From Flavobacteriaceae bacterium (GTDB lineage Bacteria; Bacteroidota; Bacteroidia; Flavobacteriales; Flavobacteriaceae), in the NCBI GenBank assembly GCA_013001365.1, contig JABDMQ010000027.1, forward strand, positions 1 to 20,976: a DNA stretch of 20,976 nucleotides, in the 5' to 3' direction. Under the pieces are notes generated by a model, which was not told the origin of the DNA, did no database searches, and was given only the letters and a program-made list of their open reading frames with translations. This document shows, piece by piece, positions 1 to 6,996 of this stretch (position 1 is the stretch's first letter; every line of letters starts with the position of its first letter). A program made the translations under genes and the position numbers.

Positions 1-293
1 AGGAAGCACACAATCATTGGATGGCTTTGGAAAAAGAGATTAAAGCATCAGCCACTTCAATTTCAAATGTAACTGATATTAAAGTTCAAAGAAATCATTT
101 TAAGCACCTATCCTCGCATTTGATTAAAGCAATACAGTTATTTGGTGTTAATGATACATTCTATGTAGAATTTTGTCCAATGGCAGATAACAACAATGGT
201 GCATATTGGTTGAGTAAAGAAGTAAAAGTAATCAATCCATACTTTGGCGAAGCAATGCTAACCTGTGGTGAAGTAAAACAAGTAATAGAATAA
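1..293 (+). CDS. DUF3347 domain protein, 3' part only (5' end outside window)
   Basis: The reading frame is already open at base 3 (it reads E-A-H-N-H-W before the first Met at 21), so the gene begins before the window and the Met at 21 is probably internal. The visible part is the end of a DUF3347 domain: an HNHW segment, then FCPMADNNNGAYWLS, then NPYFG and a terminal MLTCG, with several Cys, Met and His residues. DUF3347 occurs in Bacteroidota either as a small secreted protein or as a C-terminal domain of CusB-like efflux adaptors, and is linked to copper handling. Which form this is cannot be told from the fragment. The next gene, 32 bp downstream on the same strand, encodes a CxxC heavy-metal-associated lipoprotein, which supports a shared metal-related role (inference). 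Confidence 0.8.
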   Translation, partial: EAHNHWMALEKEIKASATSISNVTDIKVQRNHFKHLSSHLIKAIQLFGVNDTFYVEFCPMADNNNGAYWLSKEVKVINPYFGEAMLTCGEVKQVIE

Positions 294-325
294 TAAAGCA
301 AGTAATAACAATTAAATTTTAAACA

Positions 326-745
326 ATGAAGAAAGTAATTTTAAGTGTAGCTGTAATAGCAACAATGAGTTTAACAAGCTGTAATAGCCAAACCAAAAAA
401 GAAAATGAAACTACCAAAACTGAAATGGTTAAAGATATGGCTATGACAGATGTATCGTTTGGTGTAAGAGGTAATTGCGGAATGTGCAAAAGCACCATCG
501 AGAATGCAGCAAACGGTGTTGAAGGGGTGGCAAGTGCCAATTGGGATGTCGATAAAAAGAAAATCGATGTCTCTTTTGATGATACAAAAACCAATGCTAT
601 GGCAATTCATGAAGCAATTGCAACTTCAGGATATGATACTGAAAAAATGGCAGGTAATGAAGATTCCTATAAAAATCTACCAGGATGTTGTCAATACGAC
701 CATGAAATGGCAATGAACCAGAAAGGCGATAATAATGGCGATTAA
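326..745 (+). CDS. Heavy-metal-associated (HMA) domain lipoprotein
   Basis: 139 aa. The N-terminus is a lipoprotein signal with lipobox LTSC, so Cys19 is the likely lipidated residue. An HMA-type fold follows at about residues 42-110, with the metal-binding motif GNCGMCKSTIE (Cys51 and Cys54) and the usual pattern of a central valine-rich strand, alternating charge and a late SGYD segment. A second cysteine pair, Cys121-Cys122 in PGCCQYD, lies in the tail and could also bind metal. The protein is probably exported and membrane-anchored, catching copper-type ions in the periplasm, rather than a cytosolic CopZ-like chaperone. It follows the DUF3347 gene closely, and the leader is A-rich with no Shine-Dalgarno sequence. 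The hairpin at 805-831 would end this transcript. Family assignment is firm; the metal is inferred. Confidence 0.85.
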   Translation: MKKVILSVAVIATMSLTSCNSQTKKENETTKTEMVKDMAMTDVSFGVRGNCGMCKSTIENAANGVEGVASANWDVDKKKIDVSFDDTKTNAMAIHEAIATSGYDTEKMAGNEDSYKNLPGCCQYDHEMAMNQKGDNNGD

Positions 746-774
746 TTTTAAGAAATATGATGTACATTTATAGT

Positions 775-1536
775 ATGATTAAAAATCTAGAATTATATAT
801 AAAGAGCCCGAAGATATTCTTCGGGCTTTTTATGTGTCTATTCCTTTTAGCATGTACTAATTATTCGAAAGAAGAAGGTCTTGCGATCCTAAAGAAAAGT
901 GTTAGGGCACATGGAGGGATGAAGAAATTCAACAAATTAAACGCCTTGAGTTTTAACAAGGTCACTAGGTTATTCAAAGAAGATGGAAGCTTGGAACAGG
1001 AGATCGTTCAAAAGCAATCCTTTCAATTACAGCCTGTCTTTCTTACAAAGATCGAATGGGAAAAGAACAGTACTGCGCATGAAGTTTTCTATGATGGGAG
1101 TGAAGTCATTATGACCATTAATGGCCAAATGATAAGTGATTCCTTAGAATTGGTAGCGGCAACGAATCTTGCTAAAGCAGCCTCTTTTGTGTTCTTTCAA
1201 CCATTTAAGCTTCTTAAGGATGAAACCATGCTCATGCTGGAAGGTGAGATCGACCTTAACGATTCAACAGATGTATCTGTCGTTTCAGTAAAGTTCCCTA
1301 ATGATGAATCAACAGATAAGTGGAAATTTTATTTCAACGATGATAATCAATTAGTCGCCAATTCTGTAGAACATGCTAATAACATGAGCCTAATAGAAAA
1401 TCTTGAATTCCAGGACGTTCATGGTTTATTGTTCAATAAACATCGCAAAAGCTTTTATGTAGATGACCTATTGAACAAAAAGTATCTCAGAGCAGAATAT
1501 TTTTATAACGACCTGGCAGCAACATTCGCTAAATAA
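775..1536 (+). CDS. Lipoprotein of unknown function, possibly LolA/DUF6503-like
   Basis: 253 aa from the start chosen here. Starts at 757 and 775 are both possible. I prefer 775 because it gives a normal lipoprotein signal (Lys-containing n-region, hydrophobic stretch, lipobox LLAC with Cys27); starting at 832 would leave only seven residues before the cysteine. The mature part is rich in beta-strand-like segments and begins with an SVRAHGG-type helix, then LSFNKVTRLF, HEVFYDGSEVIMTINGQ and KWKFYFND. This layout resembles outer-membrane lipoprotein-sorting-like (LolA fold) proteins such as DUF6503 of flavobacteria, but I cannot confirm the family from the sequence alone. Its signal-peptide codons overlap a perfect terminator-like hairpin at 805-831. 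No enzyme motif is visible. Confidence 0.75.
   Translation: MIKNLELYIKSPKIFFGLFMCLFLLACTNYSKEEGLAILKKSVRAHGGMKKFNKLNALSFNKVTRLFKEDGSLEQEIVQKQSFQLQPVFLTKIEWEKNSTAHEVFYDGSEVIMTINGQMISDSLELVAATNLAKAASFVFFQPFKLLKDETMLMLEGEIDLNDSTDVSVVSVKFPNDESTDKWKFYFNDDNQLVANSVEHANNMSLIENLEFQDVHGLLFNKHRKSFYVDDLLNKKYLRAEYFYNDLAATFAK
805..831 (+). terminator. Rho-independent terminator-like hairpin, inside a coding region
   Basis: A perfect 10-bp stem (AGCCCGAAGA at 805-814 and TCTTCGGGCT at 818-827) with a 3-base loop is followed by T827-T831 and preceded by an A-run. This is a canonical intrinsic terminator for the DUF3347-HMA transcript, about 60 bp after its stop. It also encodes residues S-P-K-I-F-F-G-L-F of the next lipoprotein's signal peptide if that gene starts at 757 or 775. 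Confidence 0.75.
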
Positions 1537-1733
1537 TATGATAAATAACAGCCATTGAACAAAGCCAATCTTAGTATAAGAAGAAAGACCTTAGACCAGG
1601 TTGTGTTAACCAGAAATGGCAATTCAACGAATAATGTGGTTGTTCACCTCAAAAAATTGGTTGCTAGGATGAAGTTTAGCTTAATTCGCATGCTTTCTCC
1701 CCGGAAAGCCCCAATTAACATAAAAACCTACTT

Positions 1734-2795
1734 ATGAACTCCATAAGAAATTCTTTATTAGCTTTTACTCTGGCAGCAAGTCTGTTAAGCTGTACTGTTG
1801 ACCCTATTATATCTGATGAATCAGTAGATAGGACAGAGAGCAATAGAACCGGATTAACGTTTAATGAACTATTTACTTTTGAGTCCAGCGGTAGCCATTT
1901 CTTGGGACTGGGTATGACAGTAAAAAGCAATGAAAATGCAATTTACATAGCGCATAGACAAACGGTGACGAATAGCACTGATGAGCGAATCCTGAAGTAT
2001 GATATAGATACTGATGTTCTTTCAGAATACAGTTTTGATCATTCTGATCAGGTCAACAAAGAATTGGAGGTTATTGGTAATGATGTTTACTTGGTAGGTG
2101 GATCAGTAATGAACAGATACAGGTCAACAGTCGATTACGATCCTAAATCAGTGCCTCATGAAAGAAACCTATACAGATATGGCGCAACTTCTAGTTACGA
2201 TAACCTTTATGTAATAGGTGGTGGCAATACGCTAGTTGAAAGCGAAAATGGAGGTGATAGTGTAGAATCTAATCAAATTCTTAAGTATAATACCACATTA
2301 GAGAGATTCGAAACTGAGGCTATTATGCCAGAGCGCAAATTCTTTGCAGATGCCAGTATTGTTGATGAAAAGATGTACATTTTTGGTGGTATGAGTTCAT
2401 TGAGTACTCATGGTACCAATGATATATTCGTTTATGATATGGAATCAGGGTCAATCAATACATCTTTTGAAATGCCGACCAATATCAGCCATACATTTAC
2501 AAGTGCAATTGATGACTTAATTATTGTAGGAGGAACAAAATGGTTCGATGAGGATGGTGACGACGCTTCGTTTGATGATGTGGATCATTTCGAATCATAT
2601 TTAGGTGTATTTGATACATCGGTAAATGAATTCTATGAATATGACCTTCCTTTCGAAGATGATAATCGCAATGCATTACAGCAAGTTGGTGTCATAGGAG
2701 ACTACTTGTATGTGGTCTATGGAGATACTCAGACACAATCAGACGGACTTAAGCATTATACCGTGTATCAGTCTTATATTGGTGAGATAAAATAA
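1734..2795 (+). CDS. Kelch-type beta-propeller lipoprotein
   Basis: 353 aa. The signal peptide ends in the lipobox LLSC, so Cys20 is probably lipidated and the protein membrane-anchored. The body carries Kelch-like repeats: YLVGGSVMNRY, then YVIGGGNTLVES with NQILKYNTTLERFE, then MYIFGGMSS with NDIFVYDMES, then LIIVGGTKWF with YLGVFDTS, and a last blade with YLYVVYGD. The recurring hydrophobic-GG turn followed by a Y/F-D or Y-N pair is the Kelch signature, and about five to six blades can be counted. Kelch propellers usually bind proteins or glycans. No catalytic residues stand out, and there is no type IX sorting domain at the C-terminus. It stands alone on this strand, with a 197-bp leader region and a strong terminator after the stop. 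Fold call is good; function is unknown. Confidence 0.75.
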   Translation: MNSIRNSLLAFTLAASLLSCTVDPIISDESVDRTESNRTGLTFNELFTFESSGSHFLGLGMTVKSNENAIYIAHRQTVTNSTDERILKYDIDTDVLSEYSFDHSDQVNKELEVIGNDVYLVGGSVMNRYRSTVDYDPKSVPHERNLYRYGATSSYDNLYVIGGGNTLVESENGGDSVESNQILKYNTTLERFETEAIMPERKFFADASIVDEKMYIFGGMSSLSTHGTNDIFVYDMESGSINTSFEMPTNISHTFTSAIDDLIIVGGTKWFDEDGDDASFDDVDHFESYLGVFDTSVNEFYEYDLPFEDDNRNALQQVGVIGDYLYVVYGDTQTQSDGLKHYTVYQSYIGEIK

Positions 2796-2814
2796 TATGT
2801 TGCTATTGATCAAT

Positions 2815-2848
2815 AAAAAAGCGTCACAATTATTGTGACGCTTTTTTT
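2815..2848. terminator. Bidirectional intrinsic terminator between the Kelch gene and groEL
   Basis: The 9-bp stem GCGTCACAA (2821-2829) and TTGTGACGC (2833-2841) has a 3-base loop, with six A's before it and seven T's after it. Read in either direction it gives a stem plus U-tract, so it can end both the plus-strand Kelch transcript and the minus-strand groES-groEL transcript, which converge here. Confidence 0.92.
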
Positions 2849-2868
2849 ATTCTCCTGATATGCTGGAA

Positions 2869-4500
2869 TTACATCATCCCTGGCATTCCGCCACCGCCCA
2901 TAGGTGGCATTGGAGGAGTATCCTCCTTAATGTCAACCAATGCACATTCTGTGGTCAATATCATACCAGCAACAGAAGCTGCATTTTCCAGAGCGATTCG
3001 TGTTACTTTAGTAGGGTCGATAATTCCTGCTTTCAGCATGTTCACAAATGTTTCGGTCTTGGCATCAAAACCAAAGTCTTTTTTACCTTCCATTACTTTG
3101 GCTACGACAACGCTGCCTTCACCTCCAGAATTTTCTACAATGGTGCGAAGTGGCGACTCAATGGCTTTTGCGATAATTTGAACGCCCGTTGTTTCATCAA
3201 GGTTGTCAGTGGTTAGTTTCTCTAGTTTTTCCTTTGCTCTAACCAAGGCAACACCACCACCAGCAACAATGCCTTCTTCAACAGCAGCTCGGGTTGCATG
3301 TAATGCATCATCAACACGATCTTTCTTTTCTTTCATTTCTACTTCACTTGCAGCACCTACATAAAGCACAGCAACACCACCAGCAAGCTTTGCCAATCGC
3401 TCTTGAAGCTTCTCCTTATCATAATCGCTCGTTGTGGTTTCAATCTGCGACTTGATCTGGTTGACCCTGTTCTTGATCATGTCTTTCTTACCAGCGCCAT
3501 TGACAACGATTGTATTATCCTTGTCTATCGTAACTCGTTCAGCTGTTCCTAATGAATCGATAGTTGCACCTTCCAATGTCAGTCCTTGCTCTTCAGATAT
3601 TACAGAACCGCCAGTTAGTATTGCTATGTCTTCTAACATGGCTTTACGTCTGTCGCCAAATCCTGGAGCTTTTACAGCAGCGATCTTAAGCGCTCCTCGT
3701 AATTTGTTTACTACCAAGGTTGCCAAGGCTTCACCATCTACATCTTCTGCAATGATCAATAAGGGCTTTCCAGTTTGAGCAACAGGCTCAAGAATAGGTA
3801 GCAAGTCCTTCATCGTAGAAATTTTCTTGTCGTATAGAAGGATGTAAGGACTTTCAAGGTCTGCGAACATCTTCTCGCTATCTGTAACGAAGTATGGTGA
3901 TAAATAACCACGATCGAACTGCATTCCTTCTACAACATCAACATACGTATCGGTTCCTTTGGCTTCTTCAACAGTAATAACACCTTCTTTACCTACTTTG
4001 CCAAATGCCTCTGCTATCAAGTCTCCAATGACTTCGTCGTTATTTGCCGAAATTGAGGCTACTTGCTTTATTTTATTGGATGAGTTTCCGACCTTGGTCG
4101 ATTGTTTTTCTAGGTCTGCAGTAATGGCAGTAACTGCCTTATCAATGCCGCGTTTAAGGTCCATTGGGTTAGCGCCAGCGGCAACATTCCTTAGTCCTTC
4201 TTTTACGATAGCTTGAGCCAATACTGTTGCAGTGGTAGTTCCATCTCCTGCTAGGTCGTTTGTCTTAGAGGCAACTTCCTTGACCATCTGAGCACCCATG
4301 TTCTCCAATTCATTCTCTAGTTCTACCTCTTTGGCAACCGTTACACCATCTTTGGTAACCTGTGGGGCGCCAAATGATTTACTGATAATGACATTTCGTC
4401 CTTTTGGTCCTAATGTTACTTTAACGGCGTTAGCCAAAGCGTCTACACCTCGCTTAAGACCATCGCGAGCTTCTAAATCAAATTTTATGTCTTTTGCCAT
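2869..4500 (-). CDS. groEL: Chaperonin GroEL (Hsp60)
   Basis: 543 aa, full length for the family. The N-terminus MAKDIKFDLEARDGLKRGV and the nucleotide-binding segments TLGPKGRNVII (about 29-39) and AGDGTTTATVLAQAI (Asp86 equals the catalytic aspartate, Asp87 in E. coli) are intact. KAPGFGDRRKAMLEDIAILTGG lies in the apical domain. GVAVLYVGAASEVEMKEKKDRVDDALHATRAAVEEGIVAGGG lies in the distal intermediate/equatorial part. The C-terminus ends in the Gly-Met-rich tail typical of GroEL. It forms the double-ring ATP-driven folding chamber in the cytoplasm with GroES, encoded 79 bp upstream. The start has no Shine-Dalgarno sequence but an A/T-rich leader, as usual in this phylum. Downstream lies the shared terminator at 2815-2848. 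Confidence 0.99.
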   Translation of the reverse strand: MAKDIKFDLEARDGLKRGVDALANAVKVTLGPKGRNVIISKSFGAPQVTKDGVTVAKEVELENELENMGAQMVKEVASKTNDLAGDGTTTATVLAQAIVKEGLRNVAAGANPMDLKRGIDKAVTAITADLEKQSTKVGNSSNKIKQVASISANNDEVIGDLIAEAFGKVGKEGVITVEEAKGTDTYVDVVEGMQFDRGYLSPYFVTDSEKMFADLESPYILLYDKKISTMKDLLPILEPVAQTGKPLLIIAEDVDGEALATLVVNKLRGALKIAAVKAPGFGDRRKAMLEDIAILTGGSVISEEQGLTLEGATIDSLGTAERVTIDKDNTIVVNGAGKKDMIKNRVNQIKSQIETTTSDYDKEKLQERLAKLAGGVAVLYVGAASEVEMKEKKDRVDDALHATRAAVEEGIVAGGGVALVRAKEKLEKLTTDNLDETTGVQIIAKAIESPLRTIVENSGGEGSVVVAKVMEGKKDFGFDAKTETFVNMLKAGIIDPTKVTRIALENAASVAGMILTTECALVDIKEDTPPMPPMGGGGMPGMM

Positions 4501-4579
4501 GATTTGTTTGTTTTATTGTTCCTTGAAAAAAGGAATTGACTTTTAGTGTTTAATAGTTTTGATATTAAAATAATCGCAC

Positions 4580-4858
4580 TTATATGATTGCTAGTATATC
4601 TTCTTCTCGCATCATTAGGTAATTGATGCCATCAAGATTGATTTCAGAACCGGAATACTTTCCGTAAAGTACAACGTCACCTACTTTTACTGTCATAGGT
4701 TCATCTTTTTTACCTTTTCCTGCAGCTACAACAGTTCCTTTATGTTGTTTTTCTTGTGCTGAATCCGGGATATAAAGCCCAGAAGCAGTCTTGGTTTCTG
4801 CTGGCAGTGGCTCTACCAGGACTCGATCTGCCAATGGTTTGATCTTTACTTTGCTCAT
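4580..4858 (-). CDS. groES: Co-chaperonin GroES (Hsp10)
   Basis: 92 aa, the normal length. The family layout is clear: KIKPLADRVLVEPLPAE at the N-terminus, the mobile loop TKTASGLYIPDSAQEKQ (about residues 22-38) that contacts GroEL, GTVVAAGKGKKD, then the roof and barrel strands ending in GINYLMMREEDILAII. It caps the GroEL ring. It is the first gene of the groES-groEL unit and lies 145 bp downstream of secG on the same strand. That gap holds TGACA/TGTCA-type repeats and a possible sigma-54-like promoter, but no CIRCE element, so HrcA control is not indicated. Confidence 0.99.
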   Translation of the reverse strand: MSKVKIKPLADRVLVEPLPAETKTASGLYIPDSAQEKQHKGTVVAAGKGKKDEPMTVKVGDVVLYGKYSGSEINLDGINYLMMREEDILAII

Positions 4859-4902
4859 TTTATATGTGTTTTGATTAATTAAAAAATTCGTTATTGCCTT
4901 AT

Positions 4903-4976
4903 TCAGAAATTATGCCAACACCTAACTACTGACATTTTGAAACAAAAAATGCCAGCATGATGACAAGCTGACATTT
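4903..4976 (-). promoter_or_regulatory. groES upstream region: repeats and possible sigma-54-like promoter
   Basis: On the plus strand the 9-mer CTGACATTT occurs twice (4929-4937 and 4968-4976), with the inverted, one-base-different copy AAAATGCCAG between them (4946-4955). TGACAAGCTGACA spans 4961-4973. Read toward groES, the middle copy can pair with either outer copy, through G-U at one position. Nearer the gene the minus strand reads TTGGCATAATTTCTGA (4918-4903), which keeps the GG and TG of a -24/-12 sigma-54 promoter at correct spacing but departs from consensus at three places. I infer activator sites plus promoter; no binding is shown. Confidence 0.45.
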
Positions 4977-5003
4977 ATATTTAATTCTATCACAGTAATA
5001 ACA

Positions 5004-5357
5004 CTAGTTTCCGGTACTATCTGTCGGTGTAGCTGCAGGATTTTGCTGCGTCTCCGGAATGACATTCTCAACTGGGATTGTTGCGTCATTGTCTAGAGCC
5101 CTTGATTCAGTTGTTGCTCCGCCACTATTTATGGCAAGATTAGATAATAATATCAAAACCAATAACAATGTTGCTAAGGCCCAGGTGCTTTTGTCAAGAA
5201 AATCGGTTGTTTTCTTCACACCACCTAGTTGCTGCGTTCCACCGCCTCCAAAAGTTGAGGAAAGTCCACCACCTTTAGGGTTCTGAACCATGACTACGAC
5301 AACGAGCAAGAATGCTACAATGACGATGAGTATCAGGAAAATTGTGAAAGTGCTCAT
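5004..5357 (-). CDS. secG: Preprotein translocase subunit SecG
   Basis: 117 aa. Two hydrophobic segments (about residues 4-24 and 57-76) flank the diagnostic cytoplasmic loop VMVQNPKGGGLSSTFGGGG, followed by a FLDKSTW-type approach to the second helix. This is the SecG topology. SecG is the small inner-membrane partner of SecYE that aids SecA-driven export. The C-terminal tail of about 40 residues, low in hydrophobics and rich in Thr, Asn and Pro, is longer than in E. coli but common in Bacteroidota. It starts 3 bp after the TPR gene and is the last gene of the miaB operon. No terminator is visible between it and groES, so read-through is possible. Confidence 0.96.
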   Translation of the reverse strand: MSTFTIFLILIVIVAFLLVVVVMVQNPKGGGLSSTFGGGGTQQLGGVKKTTDFLDKSTWALATLLLVLILLSNLAINSGGATTESRALDNDATIPVENVIPETQQNPAATPTDSTGN

Positions 5358-5360
5358 TAC

Positions 5361-6284
5361 TTATTTATTTTGTTCTTGTAATTGTTTTATTGCCTTAATT
5401 TGGTCTGCAAAGAAACCACTTTTTTCTGGATATTTCAAACTTAAGATCTTATATGACTGGATGGCTTTTTCGTAGTTTTTCTGCTCTACGTAAATCCTTG
5501 CCAAGGTCTCTGTCATCAAGGATTCAGGTTTGATCATTTGCTTCTTTGCAATGTTCTTTGATGAGCTTGAGGATTTGCTAGGGTCAATTTTTGGCAGATC
5601 TGCCAAGAACTTATCGATCAGGTCGAATTTTTTTGCCTTGTCCTTGTTTTTTAATTTCTCGGTCTTGGTATCTTTTACCTTGCTTTCTTTTCTTTCGATT
5701 GGCTGAAAACTGGTGATCTTAAGCCACTCTGTAAAGGAGTGGGTCTCATTTTTATCAAAATCAAGGGGAGCACCGATCTTTAATTTTTTTTCAGGTATCT
5801 CTTCAATATTCTCTGTGTCTACTTCAAATACGCCCGCATCGCGAGATAGGTCAGCCACTTTTTCTATTTCTATCTTTCGCTCAAAAAGAGCTGGGTCCAA
5901 TACACCTTCCGTGTCTTGTACTTGTTTCTTTAAAGTATCGTCAATTGTAACACTCCTATCAACTGAAATGTCCTCAACGTCCTTGACTTCAATTTCTTTA
6001 AGTCGTTCGGTGCTTTCCTTTATTTGTTGGGATATTTCATTTTGAACAAATTCTTCTGAGGTTATATAATCGAAAAGAACACTTCTATCTGTAGTATAGG
6101 CAGCTGTTGTCTTTAGTTCTTGATTGTACTTAAAGCTCTCTTGGTTTTTCAGGCCTTTCAGGTAGACTGCCCGTGCAGATTGAAAATAAGGGAATTGCTT
6201 GATAATGTTCTCAAGCTCAGAGGTCTGCTCGAGTGTAACCGTCTGAGGATGTTGTAATAGATGTATTAAACTTGAAGTTGTCAT
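5361..6284 (-). CDS. TPR-containing protein of unknown function
   Basis: 307 aa from the chosen start. Codons at 6290 and 6284 are both ATG. I choose 6284 because it gives a TAATG stop/start overlap with the lptE-like gene, the same junction type found one gene upstream. The N-terminal part (about 1-75) is helical, with LEQTSELENIIKQFPYFQSARAVYLKGLKN. The middle is highly charged and probably disordered (many Lys, Glu, Asp, Ser). The C-terminus has one clear TPR-like helix pair, LARIYVEQKNYEKAIQSYKILSLKYPEKSG. No signal peptide or membrane helix is seen, so it is probably cytoplasmic. Its place between lptE-like and secG suggests a link to envelope biogenesis, but this is only context. Confidence 0.8.
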   Translation of the reverse strand: MTTSSLIHLLQHPQTVTLEQTSELENIIKQFPYFQSARAVYLKGLKNQESFKYNQELKTTAAYTTDRSVLFDYITSEEFVQNEISQQIKESTERLKEIEVKDVEDISVDRSVTIDDTLKKQVQDTEGVLDPALFERKIEIEKVADLSRDAGVFEVDTENIEEIPEKKLKIGAPLDFDKNETHSFTEWLKITSFQPIERKESKVKDTKTEKLKNKDKAKKFDLIDKFLADLPKIDPSKSSSSSKNIAKKQMIKPESLMTETLARIYVEQKNYEKAIQSYKILSLKYPEKSGFFADQIKAIKQLQEQNK

Positions 6285-6790
6285 TACCATTTAGCCAATG
6301 TTGCATTAAATATGTCTTGCGTTAATCGTTCAAGAATCTCCTCGATAACAGAATCCTTTTGGCTGCCCACAAGTTGAGCACTTCCGGGATAATCAAAGTA
6401 AAAAGAGAAGCGTTGCTCCATGTCTGCTTCTGGGTCGTTCCTGTCGAAAAAACGAACATTCACTCCAATCGTCAATCTATTCTCTGCTGCAACGTTCTGT
6501 GCTGTGGCCGTAGTAGGAGATATGCGGTATTCCACGATTTCGCCTTCATATACCAGATCGCCATTTGATGTCACTAAATCCAGATTGGTCTGATTCAGGA
6601 TCAGGTCTTGCAATGCCAAGGTAAAATCCCTTTCTAGTCCAGGCTCTATAAGTGGTGCTTCATTCTGGAAATAATTAACCTGGAATGAATTGGTATCTGA
6701 AGAAATAGAAGCTCCAGTAAACGAGTAAGCTCCGCATCCTACAATGACGAGGTATAATAATAAGTAAAGAAAACTCTTTCGTAATTGCAT
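6284..6790 (-). CDS. lptE: LptE-like LPS assembly lipoprotein
   Basis: 168 aa. The signal peptide ends in VGC, so Cys19 is the lipidated residue, and CGAYSFTGASI directly after it is the typical opening of LptE family proteins in Bacteroidota. The rest alternates strands and helices and includes the phrases FQVNYFQNEAPLIEPGLE, YEGEIVEYRISP and NRLTIGVNVRF, with a C-terminal helix running through EEILERLTQDIFNATLAKW. LptE plugs the LptD barrel and helps insert lipopolysaccharide in the outer membrane. The start overlaps the stop of the 65-aa gene by one base (TAATG at 6792-6788), a sign of coupled translation. Family call is strong; direct LPS function is by homology. Confidence 0.9.
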   Translation of the reverse strand: MQLRKSFLYLLLYLVIVGCGAYSFTGASISSDTNSFQVNYFQNEAPLIEPGLERDFTLALQDLILNQTNLDLVTSNGDLVYEGEIVEYRISPTTATAQNVAAENRLTIGVNVRFFDRNDPEADMEQRFSFYFDYPGSAQLVGSQKDSVIEEILERLTQDIFNATLAKW

Positions 6791-6987
6791 TAATATGTGT
6801 TAGGTCGTTTCATAGCGATGAAAGCGTAAATATAGCCTGCATTATCGGCAACATCAAAATCTACGTTTATCAATCTATAGCCTTGGTAATGTTTTTCGTT
6901 AATGAGGTCTTCTGCTTCTTGCCTAATGCTTTCTGAACTATTGGGTTTGAACGATTTTCGTATCCTGAATATTTCGACTGCTTTCAT
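6790..6987 (-). CDS. Small protein of unknown function, possibly DUF4177-like
   Basis: 65 aa, cytoplasmic, with no signal or membrane segment. It reads as strand (KAVEIFRIRKSF), helix (SIRQEAEDLINEKHYQGYRLINVDF), strand (AGYIYAFIAMKR). This beta-alpha-beta-beta pattern with a glycine-tyrosine turn after the helix resembles DUF4177-type small proteins, but the match is by eye. It lies 9 bp after the sigma-54 activator stop and overlaps the lptE-like start by one base (TAATG), so it is embedded in the operon and almost certainly translated. No function can be assigned. Confidence 0.75.
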   Translation of the reverse strand: MKAVEIFRIRKSFKPNSSESIRQEAEDLINEKHYQGYRLINVDFDVADNAGYIYAFIAMKRPNTY

Positions 6988-6996
6988 ATTGTTTTG

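Noticed and set aside
1692..1709. GCTTTC/GAAAGC hairpin as a terminator
   Set aside because: The stem is short and no T-tract follows on either strand.
1555..1737. 60-aa ORF starting with TTG upstream of the Kelch gene
   Set aside because: It has a rare start codon, a composition with no domain, and no visible promoter. Only the last 22 codons (from 1669) are kept as a possible leader peptide.
3434..4546. Several open frames on the plus strand opposite groEL
   Set aside because: They are antisense shadows of a highly conserved gene, with no start context and biased low-complexity translations.
4859..5003. CIRCE (HrcA) element upstream of groES
   Set aside because: The TTAGCACTC-N9-GAGTGCTAA pattern is absent. 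The repeats present are of TGACA type.
6285..6290. Start of the TPR gene at 6290
   Set aside because: The ATG at 6284 gives the TAATG coupling seen at the previous junction. The 6290 start would add only two residues and a 7-base overlap.
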